A DNA stretch of 6,014 nt from Rickettsia endosymbiont of Diachasma alloeum. GTDB taxonomy: Bacteria > Pseudomonadota > Alphaproteobacteria > Rickettsiales > Rickettsiaceae. Below the pieces are notes generated by a model. That model did no database searches. It worked only from the letters and a program-made list of their open reading frames with translations, and was not told the origin of the DNA. Made by a program: the position numbers and the translations under genes. Below are positions 1-5,110 of this stretch, one piece after another. Position 1 is the first letter of the stretch; every line of letters starts with the position of its first letter. The stretch is from NCBI GenBank assembly GCA_020404485.1, contig DYDT01000105.1:1-6014 (forward strand), given 5' to 3'.

Positions 1-54
1 AATCGCTGATTCTTTAAATTCAGCTGGATATACCTTTGGTTTTATATCTGTCAT
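1..54 (-). CDS. IS3-type transposase OrfA, N-terminal 18 codons only
   Basis: The minus strand from 54 encodes MTDIKPKVYPAEFKESAI and then runs off the window. The pattern 'YPAEFKESA' a few residues after the start is typical of the helix-turn-helix OrfA proteins of IS3-family elements, whose N-terminal domain binds the terminal repeats. The ATG at 54-52 is preceded by AGAAAGG (plus-strand positions 67-61) at normal spacing, which fixes the start. Only the N-terminus is present, so whether the full orfA/orfB pair is intact cannot be judged. The family assignment rests on recalled similarity over a short segment. Confidence 0.65.
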   Translation of the reverse strand, partial: MTDIKPKVYPAEFKESAI

Positions 55-60
55 TTTTAT

Positions 61-67
61 CCTTTCT
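61..67 (-). promoter_or_regulatory. Ribosome binding site of the IS orfA
   Basis: On the minus strand the bases read AGAAAGG, followed by ATAAAA and the ATG at 54. This is a strong Shine-Dalgarno match at normal distance and supports the chosen start. Confidence 0.6.
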
Positions 68-110
68 GTTAATATCGTCTATTATTAACTGTCCGGAAAA
101 CTATAGCCAC

Positions 111-422
111 ATCAATCTAGCAAAAGACGAAGAGCTAAAATTATTATTTAAGGATAAACTAGAGAAACTTGCCATCGAATTTTTATCAGAAGCCAAAAAA
201 GACATAGAAGCACTGCATGAAATATTATGCGATGAAGATACAAATAATAAAAAAGAGCATAGATTATATGTATATATGCTATCTGATCAAGCAAAAGAGC
301 AAGATACCCAAAATCTTATTTATGTAAAATCTCCTTATAAATTTAGTAAAAATGAGCTTGAAACATTAGATATTTATGTTCATCTTGCTCAATTACTCAA
401 TACTAATACAAGAGTAGAGTAA
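111..422 (+). pseudogene. Truncated hypothetical protein, 5' end replaced by the IS end
   Basis: An open frame runs to a TAA at 420-422. From a TTG at 36 it would encode 128 residues, but the first 25 residues are translated from insertion-sequence DNA (leader and terminus). The native part therefore starts near 111, at residue 26, and covers about 103 codons. This part is charged and probably helical (DEELKLLFKDKLEKLAIEF..., then a Lys/Glu/Asn-rich middle and the end NTNTRVE). It has no signal peptide of its own and no domain I recognise. The hydrophobic start of the long frame comes from IS DNA and should not be read as a signal sequence. I infer that this is the C-terminal remainder of a gene whose 5' part was cut off by the IS. 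No Shine-Dalgarno supports the TTG, and the only internal Met is late, so expression is doubtful. Confidence 0.5.
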
Positions 423-510
423 GGGGGGTACCTACCTACCATACAAACATTGATATTTAATGCAAAATATGCTAAAGTAATATTATAAAATTTAGCCACA
501 ATAGCGATAA

Positions 511-639
511 TTAATATTTAAAAAAATTTTCGGAGTAGAAGAGAATAAGGATTTATTGATATCGGTTATCAATTCTTATGAAATTACTGAATTATCTATA
601 GCGAAAATAGAAAAACTAAAAGTAGAAATAGAGGCTTAA
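511..639 (+). pseudogene. Rpn / PD-(D/E)XK nuclease-family transposase remnant, internally deleted
   Basis: The frame from 511 to the TAA at 637-639 encodes about 42 residues and has no start codon. It begins LIFKKIFGVEENKDLLISVI, which matches the N-terminal signature (FKKIFG.EENKDLLI..IN) of Rpn-type PD-(D/E)XK putative transposases, a family common in Rickettsia. After only a few more residues it reads EITELSIAKIEKLK, which resembles the end of the same proteins (…ISELTGLSIAEIEKLK). Family members are usually about 250-300 residues, so nearly all of the nuclease core is missing. The fragment looks like the two ends of one gene joined by a large internal deletion. It has no ribosome binding site and ends 18 bases before the stop of the opposing yihY-like gene. 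Confidence 0.6.
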
Positions 640-657
640 GTCGCTCTAATCGTGTAA

Positions 658-1503
658 CTACTTTTCATCAATTCTTTTCTTAACTATGTTATAATTCTTC
701 ATTAGATAATTAAATTCTGCACCATAAATAAATATCATATTAATAATATAGAAAAATATTAATGTAACTATTATGCTACCAAGAGATCCATACATTAAAT
801 TCAGCTGGTTATAATAAACTATATAAGTTGAAAGTAAATAACCGCTTATTACCCATAATATTACTGTTAATAAAGCTCCTGGAAATACATCTATAAAGTT
901 TAGTTTTACATTAGGTAGTATATAATATAAAGATGAGGCTCCTAGAAATAGTAAAACTAAGATTAAAACATATCTTATAAAATTTAAAATATTTTTATAT
1001 TGTTCTATAGCTTCTAATAATACTGGAATTTTTGTGAAAACTATTGGAATAAATACTAGAAGAAACATGGTGAAAGTAATTAAAATACTAATTACAAGGA
1101 ATTGTAAAATACTAAGTAATCGTCTTCTTATATAAGGGGGAGGGGACTTAATCTCATATACACGATTTAGAATGGTTCTTAAGCATTCTACAAAGGAAGA
1201 GGCTGTCCAAACACTACCTACGACTGCAAGATTCATTAAACTTTGTGGCGGTACACTTAACAATTCTTTTATTCTTTTTTCAATTGATTCTGTTGCTCGC
1301 TCTGGCATACTTTCTAAAAAAATTTGTATAAAATTTTGTCCAAGTTCTGAAGCACCTAAAAAGCTTGTTAAAGCTAGTAAAAATACTAAAAAAGGAAAAA
1401 TAGATAAAAGTACCATAAATGACATATATCCGGAATGTTCGACTCCGTCATGCTCTATTGTTTTAAATAACGCAACATAAAGACAATTAAATATTTTTTT
1501 CAT
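658..1503 (-). CDS. YihY/BrkB family inner-membrane protein
   Basis: This intact 281-residue gene encodes a YihY/virulence factor BrkB family protein, often labelled 'ribonuclease BN' in older annotation although that activity belongs to a different protein. The length is normal for the family. About six membrane segments are visible, near residues 27-49, 91-110, 128-157, 176-196, 207-229 and 239-262. The C-terminal signature is clear: YGSLGSIIVTLIFFYIINMI followed by FIYGAEFN. The tail is basic (KKRIDEK). The molecular function is not established; a role as a membrane transporter or envelope factor is only inferred from topology. The ATG at 1503-1501 follows a weak GGA about 11 bases upstream, and an in-frame stop lies seven codons before it, so no longer ATG start is possible. 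It is divergent from the XRE gene and has its own candidate promoter. Confidence 0.9.
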   Translation of the reverse strand: MKKIFNCLYVALFKTIEHDGVEHSGYMSFMVLLSIFPFLVFLLALTSFLGASELGQNFIQIFLESMPERATESIEKRIKELLSVPPQSLMNLAVVGSVWTASSFVECLRTILNRVYEIKSPPPYIRRRLLSILQFLVISILITFTMFLLVFIPIVFTKIPVLLEAIEQYKNILNFIRYVLILVLLFLGASSLYYILPNVKLNFIDVFPGALLTVILWVISGYLLSTYIVYYNQLNLMYGSLGSIIVTLIFFYIINMIFIYGAEFNYLMKNYNIVKKRIDEK

Positions 1504-1538
1504 TAAATCAATTTCCGAAAATTAGTTAAAATGTTACT

Positions 1539-1567
1539 TGTATAAAGAAATATTTGAAATATTGCAA
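1539..1567 (-). promoter_or_regulatory. Candidate sigma-70 promoter of the yihY-like gene
   Basis: On the minus strand TTGCAA (1567-1562) is followed after exactly 17 bases by TATACA (1544-1539), each a 4/6 match to consensus. Transcription would start about 30 bases before the ATG at 1503. In DNA this AT-rich such matches are frequent, so this rests on spacing and location only. Confidence 0.35.
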
Positions 1568-1682
1568 AGGAAATTAAATTTATCATTGTATTTATTTTAT
1601 ATTTTTCTATAATATCCTAATTATTATTTACTAAATAATTACAAAAAACTTAAAAAATGTTATTTTTTAGTTGTATATGATA

Positions 1683-1711
1683 TTGACATGTGTTATTGTT
1701 TCCACTAATAA
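1683..1711 (+). promoter_or_regulatory. Candidate sigma-70 promoter of the XRE regulator gene
   Basis: A perfect TTGACA (1683-1688) is followed after 17 bases by TAATAA (1706-1711), close to the consensus -10. The predicted start near 1718 gives a leader of about 85 bases that contains the whole 18-bp inverted repeat at 1731-1774. This is the strongest promoter match I saw in the window. It may also drive the downstream tRNA-Arg. Confidence 0.55.
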
Positions 1712-1730
1712 TTTTATAAGTTTAATATTA

Positions 1731-1774
1731 TATAATTATTAATAACTATAGTATAGTAGTTATTAATAATTATA
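1731..1774 (+). repeat. Perfect 18-bp inverted repeat in the leader of the XRE gene
   Basis: The arm TATAATTATTAATAACTA (1731-1748) is exactly complementary to 1757-1774, with an 8-base spacer (1749-1756). Each arm also contains the 10-bp palindrome TTATTAATAA (1736-1745 and 1760-1769), with centres 24 bp apart. The repeat lies just downstream of the predicted transcription start and ends 16 bases before the Shine-Dalgarno. It could be a double operator for the XRE protein itself, or an RNA hairpin in the leader. The arms are almost pure A/T, so low complexity contributes, but an 18/18 match is more than I would expect by chance. Confidence 0.6.
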
Positions 1775-1790
1775 AATATATAAAATAACC

Positions 1791-1796
1791 AAGGAG
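1791..1796 (+). promoter_or_regulatory. Ribosome binding site of the XRE gene
   Basis: AAGGAG, six bases before the ATG at 1803, is a near-consensus Shine-Dalgarno and fixes the start. Confidence 0.75.
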
Positions 1797-1802
1797 AAGA
1801 GA

Positions 1803-2198
1803 ATGGCTAGAAAAAATGACATAATACAAAAAATCGATAGTTTTATAGGAAAGAAAATCTATTCCTTAAGGCTAGCAAAAGGATTATCTCGTCAACAACT
1901 TGCAGAGGTAATTGACGTTACCCATCAGCAATTACAAAAATACGAAAGAGCGATTAATAGAATTTCTGTAGGAAGACTTGTATTAATTGCTGAAGCATTA
2001 GATAGAAATATTGATTATTTCTTCGAAGGATTAGAAGAGGCAAATAAGCCACAACCTGTGCATACTCAACATCAACGTATGTGTATTGAAGTTTCAAGAA
2101 ATTTTATGAAAATTCAAAGTACAGATGAGCAACAAGCTGTTAATAATCTAGTAAAATGTTTAGCTGGAAAAGATAAATTGAAAACCACTACCGCGTAA
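1803..2198 (+). CDS. XRE/Cro-type helix-turn-helix transcriptional regulator
   Basis: This 131-residue protein has an N-terminal XRE (HTH_3) DNA-binding domain at about residues 15-75. 'IGKKIYSLRLAKGLSRQQLA' is helix 1 and the start of helix 2. The recognition helix is around residues 41-50 (HQQLQKYERA), followed by INRISVGRLVLIAEAL and 'IDYFFEGL'. The Q-K-Y-E-R…NR-(I/V)S pattern ending in FFEGL is typical of a widespread alphaproteobacterial regulator group. A linker and a short helical C-terminal segment (about 95-121, ending VNNLVKCLAG) complete it, and such segments in this group may mediate dimerisation. No ligand or metal domain is seen. It has a strong ribosome binding site, a good promoter and a large inverted repeat in front of it, which suggests autoregulation (inference). 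tRNA-Arg follows after 25 bases on the same strand and may share the transcript. The regulon is unknown. Confidence 0.9.
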   Translation: MARKNDIIQKIDSFIGKKIYSLRLAKGLSRQQLAEVIDVTHQQLQKYERAINRISVGRLVLIAEALDRNIDYFFEGLEEANKPQPVHTQHQRMCIEVSRNFMKIQSTDEQQAVNNLVKCLAGKDKLKTTTA

Positions 2199-2223
2199 AC
2201 AACTAGCTCTAAAATATCAGAAT

Positions 2224-2300
2224 GCATTCGTAGCTCAGCTGGATAGAGTATTGCCCTCCGAAGGCAAAGGTCGTTGGTTCAAATCCAATCGAATGCACCA
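2224..2300 (+). tRNA. tRNA-Arg (CCG anticodon)
   Basis: A complete cloverleaf can be folded by eye. The acceptor stem is GCATTCG (2224-2230) with CGAATGC (2290-2296). The D arm starts at GCTC (2233). The anticodon stem TTGCC/GGCAA encloses the loop CTCCGAA with anticodon CCG at 2258-2260. The T stem GTTGG/CCAAT has one G-T pair, and its loop is TTCAAAT. The 3' CCA is encoded (2298-2300). CCG decodes the arginine codon CGG. The gene lies 25 bases downstream of the XRE gene, and I saw no separate promoter in the gap. Confidence 0.95.
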
Positions 2301-2650
2301 AATTAAAACAGCTAGTAGTCTAGTAGTTATTTATTTCATCTCGTCGATCCTCATGATGCCTTTTTTCACTTATCATTCTAAACTTGATGTTTTAGCCACA
2401 TAAATAGAGAAAACAGGTTTAAGAAAAGAAGCCAACAATAATCGGCAATAATGGAACAAAAGAATTAGCTAAAGTTTTTATTTTCCATAATATAGATTAT
2501 AGAACAATTAAATTTTTCGACAAGCCCTAAAGCAATCTGTGCACTAGTTAGCACCCAGGCATTAATATGATTCTAAAAATGAAGCTGCTTTAGAAATCGG
2601 TATAGCAGCTGCTTTATTAAATGACAATATTGAAAGTTAGCAATATTAGT
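2301..2650. other. Decayed DNA between the two tRNA genes
   Basis: This 350-base stretch has no intact gene. It contains an IS-terminus-like word (2391-2400, TTTAGCCACA) and two coding-like scraps on the plus strand. One reads KPTIIGNNGTKELAKVFIFH and onward to a stop near 2530, with a possible frameshift just before it. The other reads NEAALEIGIAAALLNDNIES and stops at about 2638-2640. They may be parts of one former gene, but I do not recognise the family. The interval looks like a gene or element in advanced decay, bounded by two functional convergent tRNAs. Confidence 0.4.
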
Positions 2651-2725
2651 TGGCTGGGACGGGAGGATTCGAACCTCCGGATGACGATACCAAAAACCGT
2701 TGCCTTACCACTTGGCGACGTCCCA
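2651..2725 (-). tRNA. tRNA-Gln (TTG anticodon)
   Basis: On the minus strand the acceptor stem TGGGACG (2725-2719) pairs with CGTCCCA, followed by discriminator G and an encoded CCA (2653-2651). The D stem is GCC/GGC. The anticodon stem ACGGT/ATCGT encloses the loop TTTTGGT, giving anticodon TTG. The T arm is GGAGG-TTCGAAT-CCTCC. Length is 75 bases including CCA. In alphaproteobacteria this tRNA is normally charged with Glu and converted by GatCAB (family knowledge). It is convergent with tRNA-Arg and follows the pepP stop by 111 bases on the same strand. No convincing separate promoter was found. Confidence 0.95.
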
Positions 2726-2836
2726 ATGTATGAATTTGCTGTTAGTTTAAGTTGACGCCCATGCATATTAAACAATATGTGACACATTTATAGACTTTAT
2801 ACCAATAAATAGCGGAAACGTCAATTACAATAATGC

Positions 2837-4684
2837 CTATAAAAATAAATTTATTTCATTATCAAGCCACTCTTTAGCAGTTGGGGATAATAAATGATGA
2901 ATTTGTGTTTTAATTTTTTGGTAGTAATGCCTTATATAGCTTATTTCATCATTATTAAGTAGCTTAACATCAATTAGTTCTTTAGCGTAAGGCACTAAGC
3001 TTAGAGTTTCAAATTCCAGCCAGCCGTTATTTTCTTTTACATATATTAAATTTTCAATCCTAATACCATATTCCCCAGGAATATAAAACCCTGGTTCATT
3101 AGATAAAATCATACCAGCTTGTAGAATCGTTTTATTACGAAGATTTATACTTTGTGGACCTTCATGAACGCTTAAGAAGCTTCCAACACCATGCCCTGTG
3201 CCATGAGGATAATCTAGCGAATCTTGCCATAAATATTGCCGTGCTAATATATCAAGATTTGCTCCTGTAATAATATTTTTAGGGAATTTGGCTTTAGCTA
3301 AAGCAATATGCCCTTTAAGCACCTGTGTATAACGCTTTTTCTGCTCATCAGTAGCCATGCCTATCGTAATTGTTCTTGTTATATCAGTAGTAGCACCCTT
3401 ATATTGACCGCCTGAATCGATAAGTAATATCCCCTGCCCCTCAATCTTCTTAGCGGTTTTAGCATCAGCCCTATAATGAATGATTGCACTATTTTCCCTA
3501 AAGCCACAAATAGCCGGAAAGCTATCTGAAACATAACCCCCTTGTTTAGCTCTATATTCGGTAAGTTTTAGACCAAGGGTATATTCGTTTAATATTTCGT
3601 CATTGCGAGCAGTCGCAGACTGCGTGGCAATCTCCTCATATTCTCCTGAGATTGCTTCGTCGACGCTTTGCGTCTTCTCGCAATGACGAGTACTTTTCTC
3701 CAAATCAGCAAAAAACTCACATAGCGCTACTGCATCTTTGATATGAAAATTTATTGCATGCTTAATTTCTACTTCGTTTTTACAAGCTTTAAGCATTAAA
3801 CACGGATCTTTAGTTTTATATACTTTTTTACCCTCTATCAAATCCATTATATGAATAGATGCTATGCTGTCATCGATAAAAATATTATCCTGATCCCTTA
3901 AGATGTTCTCAAATTCTTCTTCAGGTAAAATCATTATTTCAGGACGCTCTTTAATAATTTCGGCGTTAATTCTTGTAGGGTCAATAAACAAATATAACTT
4001 TTCAGGAGTGATTATCACTTTAGCAAACATTAAAGGCGTATAAGCAACATCGCTAGCCCGCATATTTAATAACCAACATATAGAAGAGCTATCTAAGATG
4101 ATTAAAGAATATTTTTCGGTGTCCATTTTTCTGGATTTAGTTTCCAAACTACGGAATGACATGTTACGGCATTTATCAATCTTCTCTATATGTGAGACAC
4201 CTGCAAACTGGATATCATGTAAGTAAACTTGAGAATTTGGTTCAAATGGTTGATCTTGCCAAATTTTATTAATTAGATTACCATTAACTTTTTGTAAGGT
4301 TAGGTTTAAATTTGCTATAGCGGGATAAGTAAATAATTCCGTATCATACCCTGCTCTACTTAAATAATTTTCCCAAACAAATTTAGATATATCTTTTAAG
4401 TCAAAAATCTTAAAAAGCTGCGGGGCAAGTTCTTTACGTGCTTGTTCTAAATATCGACCATCAGTAAAGAATAGCACTATATCTTTGCATATGATAGCTA
4501 TACCATTCGAGCCAGTAAAACCTGTAATATACTCAAGTCTCTTAGCATATTCAGGTACGTACTCGCTCATATATTTATCATTAGACGGAACTATATATCC
4601 ATCTATGCCTTGCTCTTCAAATAAACTTCTTAGCGAATTAATACATTCTTTTACCATAAACTTTTTTTTATTATCCACCATCAT
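2837..4684 (-). CDS. pepP: Xaa-Pro aminopeptidase (aminopeptidase P, M24B) with an in-frame RPE insert
   Basis: This 615-residue protein is the long, three-domain form of aminopeptidase P, a cytoplasmic metallopeptidase that removes the N-terminal residue before proline. Two creatinase-like N-terminal domains (about 10-300) precede the 'pita-bread' catalytic domain (about 310-600). All five expected metal ligands are visible: D423 (LLIDSGG), D434 (TTDITRT), H498 (HGTGHGVG), E530 (SNEPGFY) and E544 (RIENL). Likely catalytic histidines are H403 (IIHYR) and H507 (SVHEGP). Residues about 332-363 (TRHCEKTQS…ATARND) are foreign to the family and are encoded by a palindromic element. They fall in the first loop of the catalytic domain, between 'DAVALCEFFADLE' and 'LTEYRAKQGGYVSDSF', and the frame is kept. 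Without the insert the length is normal. The start is uncertain: neither the ATG at 4684, the one at 4681 nor that at codon 10 has a Shine-Dalgarno. Confidence 0.92.
   Translation of the reverse strand: MMVDNKKKFMVKECINSLRSLFEEQGIDGYIVPSNDKYMSEYVPEYAKRLEYITGFTGSNGIAIICKDIVLFFTDGRYLEQARKELAPQLFKIFDLKDISKFVWENYLSRAGYDTELFTYPAIANLNLTLQKVNGNLINKIWQDQPFEPNSQVYLHDIQFAGVSHIEKIDKCRNMSFRSLETKSRKMDTEKYSLIILDSSSICWLLNMRASDVAYTPLMFAKVIITPEKLYLFIDPTRINAEIIKERPEIMILPEEEFENILRDQDNIFIDDSIASIHIMDLIEGKKVYKTKDPCLMLKACKNEVEIKHAINFHIKDAVALCEFFADLEKSTRHCEKTQSVDEAISGEYEEIATQSATARNDEILNEYTLGLKLTEYRAKQGGYVSDSFPAICGFRENSAIIHYRADAKTAKKIEGQGILLIDSGGQYKGATTDITRTITIGMATDEQKKRYTQVLKGHIALAKAKFPKNIITGANLDILARQYLWQDSLDYPHGTGHGVGSFLSVHEGPQSINLRNKTILQAGMILSNEPGFYIPGEYGIRIENLIYVKENNGWLEFETLSLVPYAKELIDVKLLNNDEISYIRHYYQKIKTQIHHLLSPTAKEWLDNEINLFL
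3597..3689. repeat. Rickettsia palindromic element (RPE) inside pepP
   Basis: A 93-base element is bounded by perfect 13-bp inverted repeats: TCGTCATTGCGAG (3597-3609) and its complement (3677-3689). Inside are three further helices: hairpin CAGTC-GCA-GACTG (3610-3622), stem GCAATCTC/GAGATTGC (3627-3634 with 3648-3655), and hairpin GACGC-TTT-GCGTC (3662-3674). Together they form a branched, cloverleaf-like fold. Its length is a multiple of three and it adds 31 codons to pepP without a stop. The CGTCATTGCGAG…CTCGCAATGACG ends are the hallmark of palindromic elements that Rickettsia carries in and between genes (established knowledge). I do not assign an RPE subfamily number. Confidence 0.85.
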
Positions 4685-4730
4685 TTAGTTGTTTGTTCGG
4701 CTTTGCTACATGGCTCGATTTCACTACGTG

Positions 4731-4850
4731 TTGACATTGCTTGCGTAGGCGGGAATCCAAAAAAAAATTAAATACGTTAAACCTCTAGCACTAAAAGCTT
4801 AGGTTATCTCGCTTTATACTAGATTCCTGCTTTTAGCTAAGAATGACATA
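4731..4850. repeat. Degenerate palindromic element upstream of pepP
   Basis: The left end (4732-4759) contains TGCGTAGGCGGGAATCC. The right end, read on the minus strand (4850-4820), contains GTCATTCTTAGC…GCAGGAATCTA. The two resemble each other as diverged inverted copies of the common rickettsial 'GTCATTCCTGC…GCGGGAATCCA' unit. The arms are imperfect, so this is an eroded element, or two solo ends facing each other. It begins about 47 bases upstream of the pepP start and probably supplies part of its leader. Confidence 0.5.
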
Positions 4851-4981
4851 GGACATTTTTCAATCCACGTAACAACGTCGCTAAAAGTTGCCAACTGTGT
4901 AAGCATACTGTATTTGATAGAATATTAAAACTAATAAATAAGAAAGTAATAAGATAAGTAGCAGAGAAATTACTAATATTT

Positions 4982-5015
4982 CTGGATGCCGTGGTCAAGC
5001 AATTAGATGACACCG
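4982..5015. repeat. Fragment of another palindromic element
   Basis: CTGGATGCCGTGGTCAAGC (4982-5000) followed by GATGACACCG (5006-5015) resembles the rickettsial repeat unit built on 'GGATGCCGTGGTCAAGCCACGG(G)ATGACACC'. The second half of the hairpin has been replaced by AATTA, so the stem no longer closes. Assignment is by recalled repeat wording and is tentative. Confidence 0.4.
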
Positions 5016-5049
5016 AAAGTACTTTTCGATCTACATGGGCGGTGATAAA

Positions 5050-5094
5050 GGAAAAATTGAGAATTAAAGCCGTAGCGGTCAAAGACCGCTTGGC
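5050..5094 (-). terminator. Terminator-like hairpin after the sca remnant
   Basis: On the minus strand, 17 bases after the TAA at 5111-5113, AGCGGTC-TTT-GACCGCT (5090-5074) forms a perfect 7-bp GC-rich stem. It is extended by GCC/GGC with one G-T pair and one bulged base (5094-5069). It is followed by TTTAATTCTCAATTTTTC, a broken U-rich tract. Position and form fit an intrinsic terminator of the autotransporter gene, though the U tract is interrupted. Confidence 0.5.
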
Positions 5095-5110
5095 AATAGA
5101 TAGGATTAGA

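Larger units (their letters stand above)
1..111 (-). mobile_element. End of an IS3-like insertion sequence (partial)
   Basis: The left edge of the window contains one terminus of an insertion sequence whose body lies outside the window. Three things support this: the orfA start on the minus strand (54 to 1), its good ribosome binding site, and a leader that ends at 101-111 in CTATAGCCACA. Read on the minus strand the element begins TGTGGCTATAG, and the TG...CA ending is the usual form for IS3-group elements. The exact boundary at 111 is inferred, because the other end and the target duplication cannot be seen. The next bases, TCA at 112-114, would be a possible 3-bp duplication. The element truncates the reading frame that continues to 422. 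Confidence 0.6.
4685..5110. other. Repeat-rich intergenic region between pepP and the sca remnant
   Basis: These 426 bases hold no convincing gene. They contain palindromic-element debris (4731-4850 and 4982-5015), short hairpin words such as AGTTGCCAACT near 4888, and a terminator-like hairpin at 5069-5094. An 81-residue frame on the minus strand (4837-5082) has no ribosome binding site or family pattern and crosses these repeats, so I do not call it. No clear pepP promoter was identified; the leader of pepP lies within repeat-derived sequence. Confidence 0.5.

Noticed and set aside
423..428. A run of six G just after the stop at 422, possibly phase-variable
   Set aside because: It lies outside any intact gene and no promoter or frame depends on it.
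1172..1480. A 102-codon open frame on the plus strand
   Set aside because: It lies wholly inside the clearly recognised YihY/BrkB gene on the other strand, with no ribosome binding site and no family pattern; it is a shadow frame.
1503..1586. A 27-codon leader-peptide-like frame on the minus strand whose TAA overlaps the yihY-like ATG (TAATG)
   Set aside because: It has no ribosome binding site, and the best candidate promoter (1539-1567) lies inside it, so its start would not be transcribed. Short hydrophobic frames are frequent in AT-rich DNA.
3597..3689. Reading the palindromic element in pepP as a CRISPR repeat or an actual tRNA gene
   Set aside because: There is only one copy with no spacers, the helices do not have tRNA dimensions or conserved T-loop bases, and the ends match rickettsial palindromic elements.
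4485..4688. A 67-codon open frame on the plus strand
   Set aside because: It overlaps the conserved N-terminal domain of the aminopeptidase on the minus strand and shows no independent signals.
4837..5082. An 81-codon open frame on the minus strand
   Set aside because: It runs through palindromic-repeat debris and the terminator-like hairpin, has no Shine-Dalgarno and has no recognisable motif.
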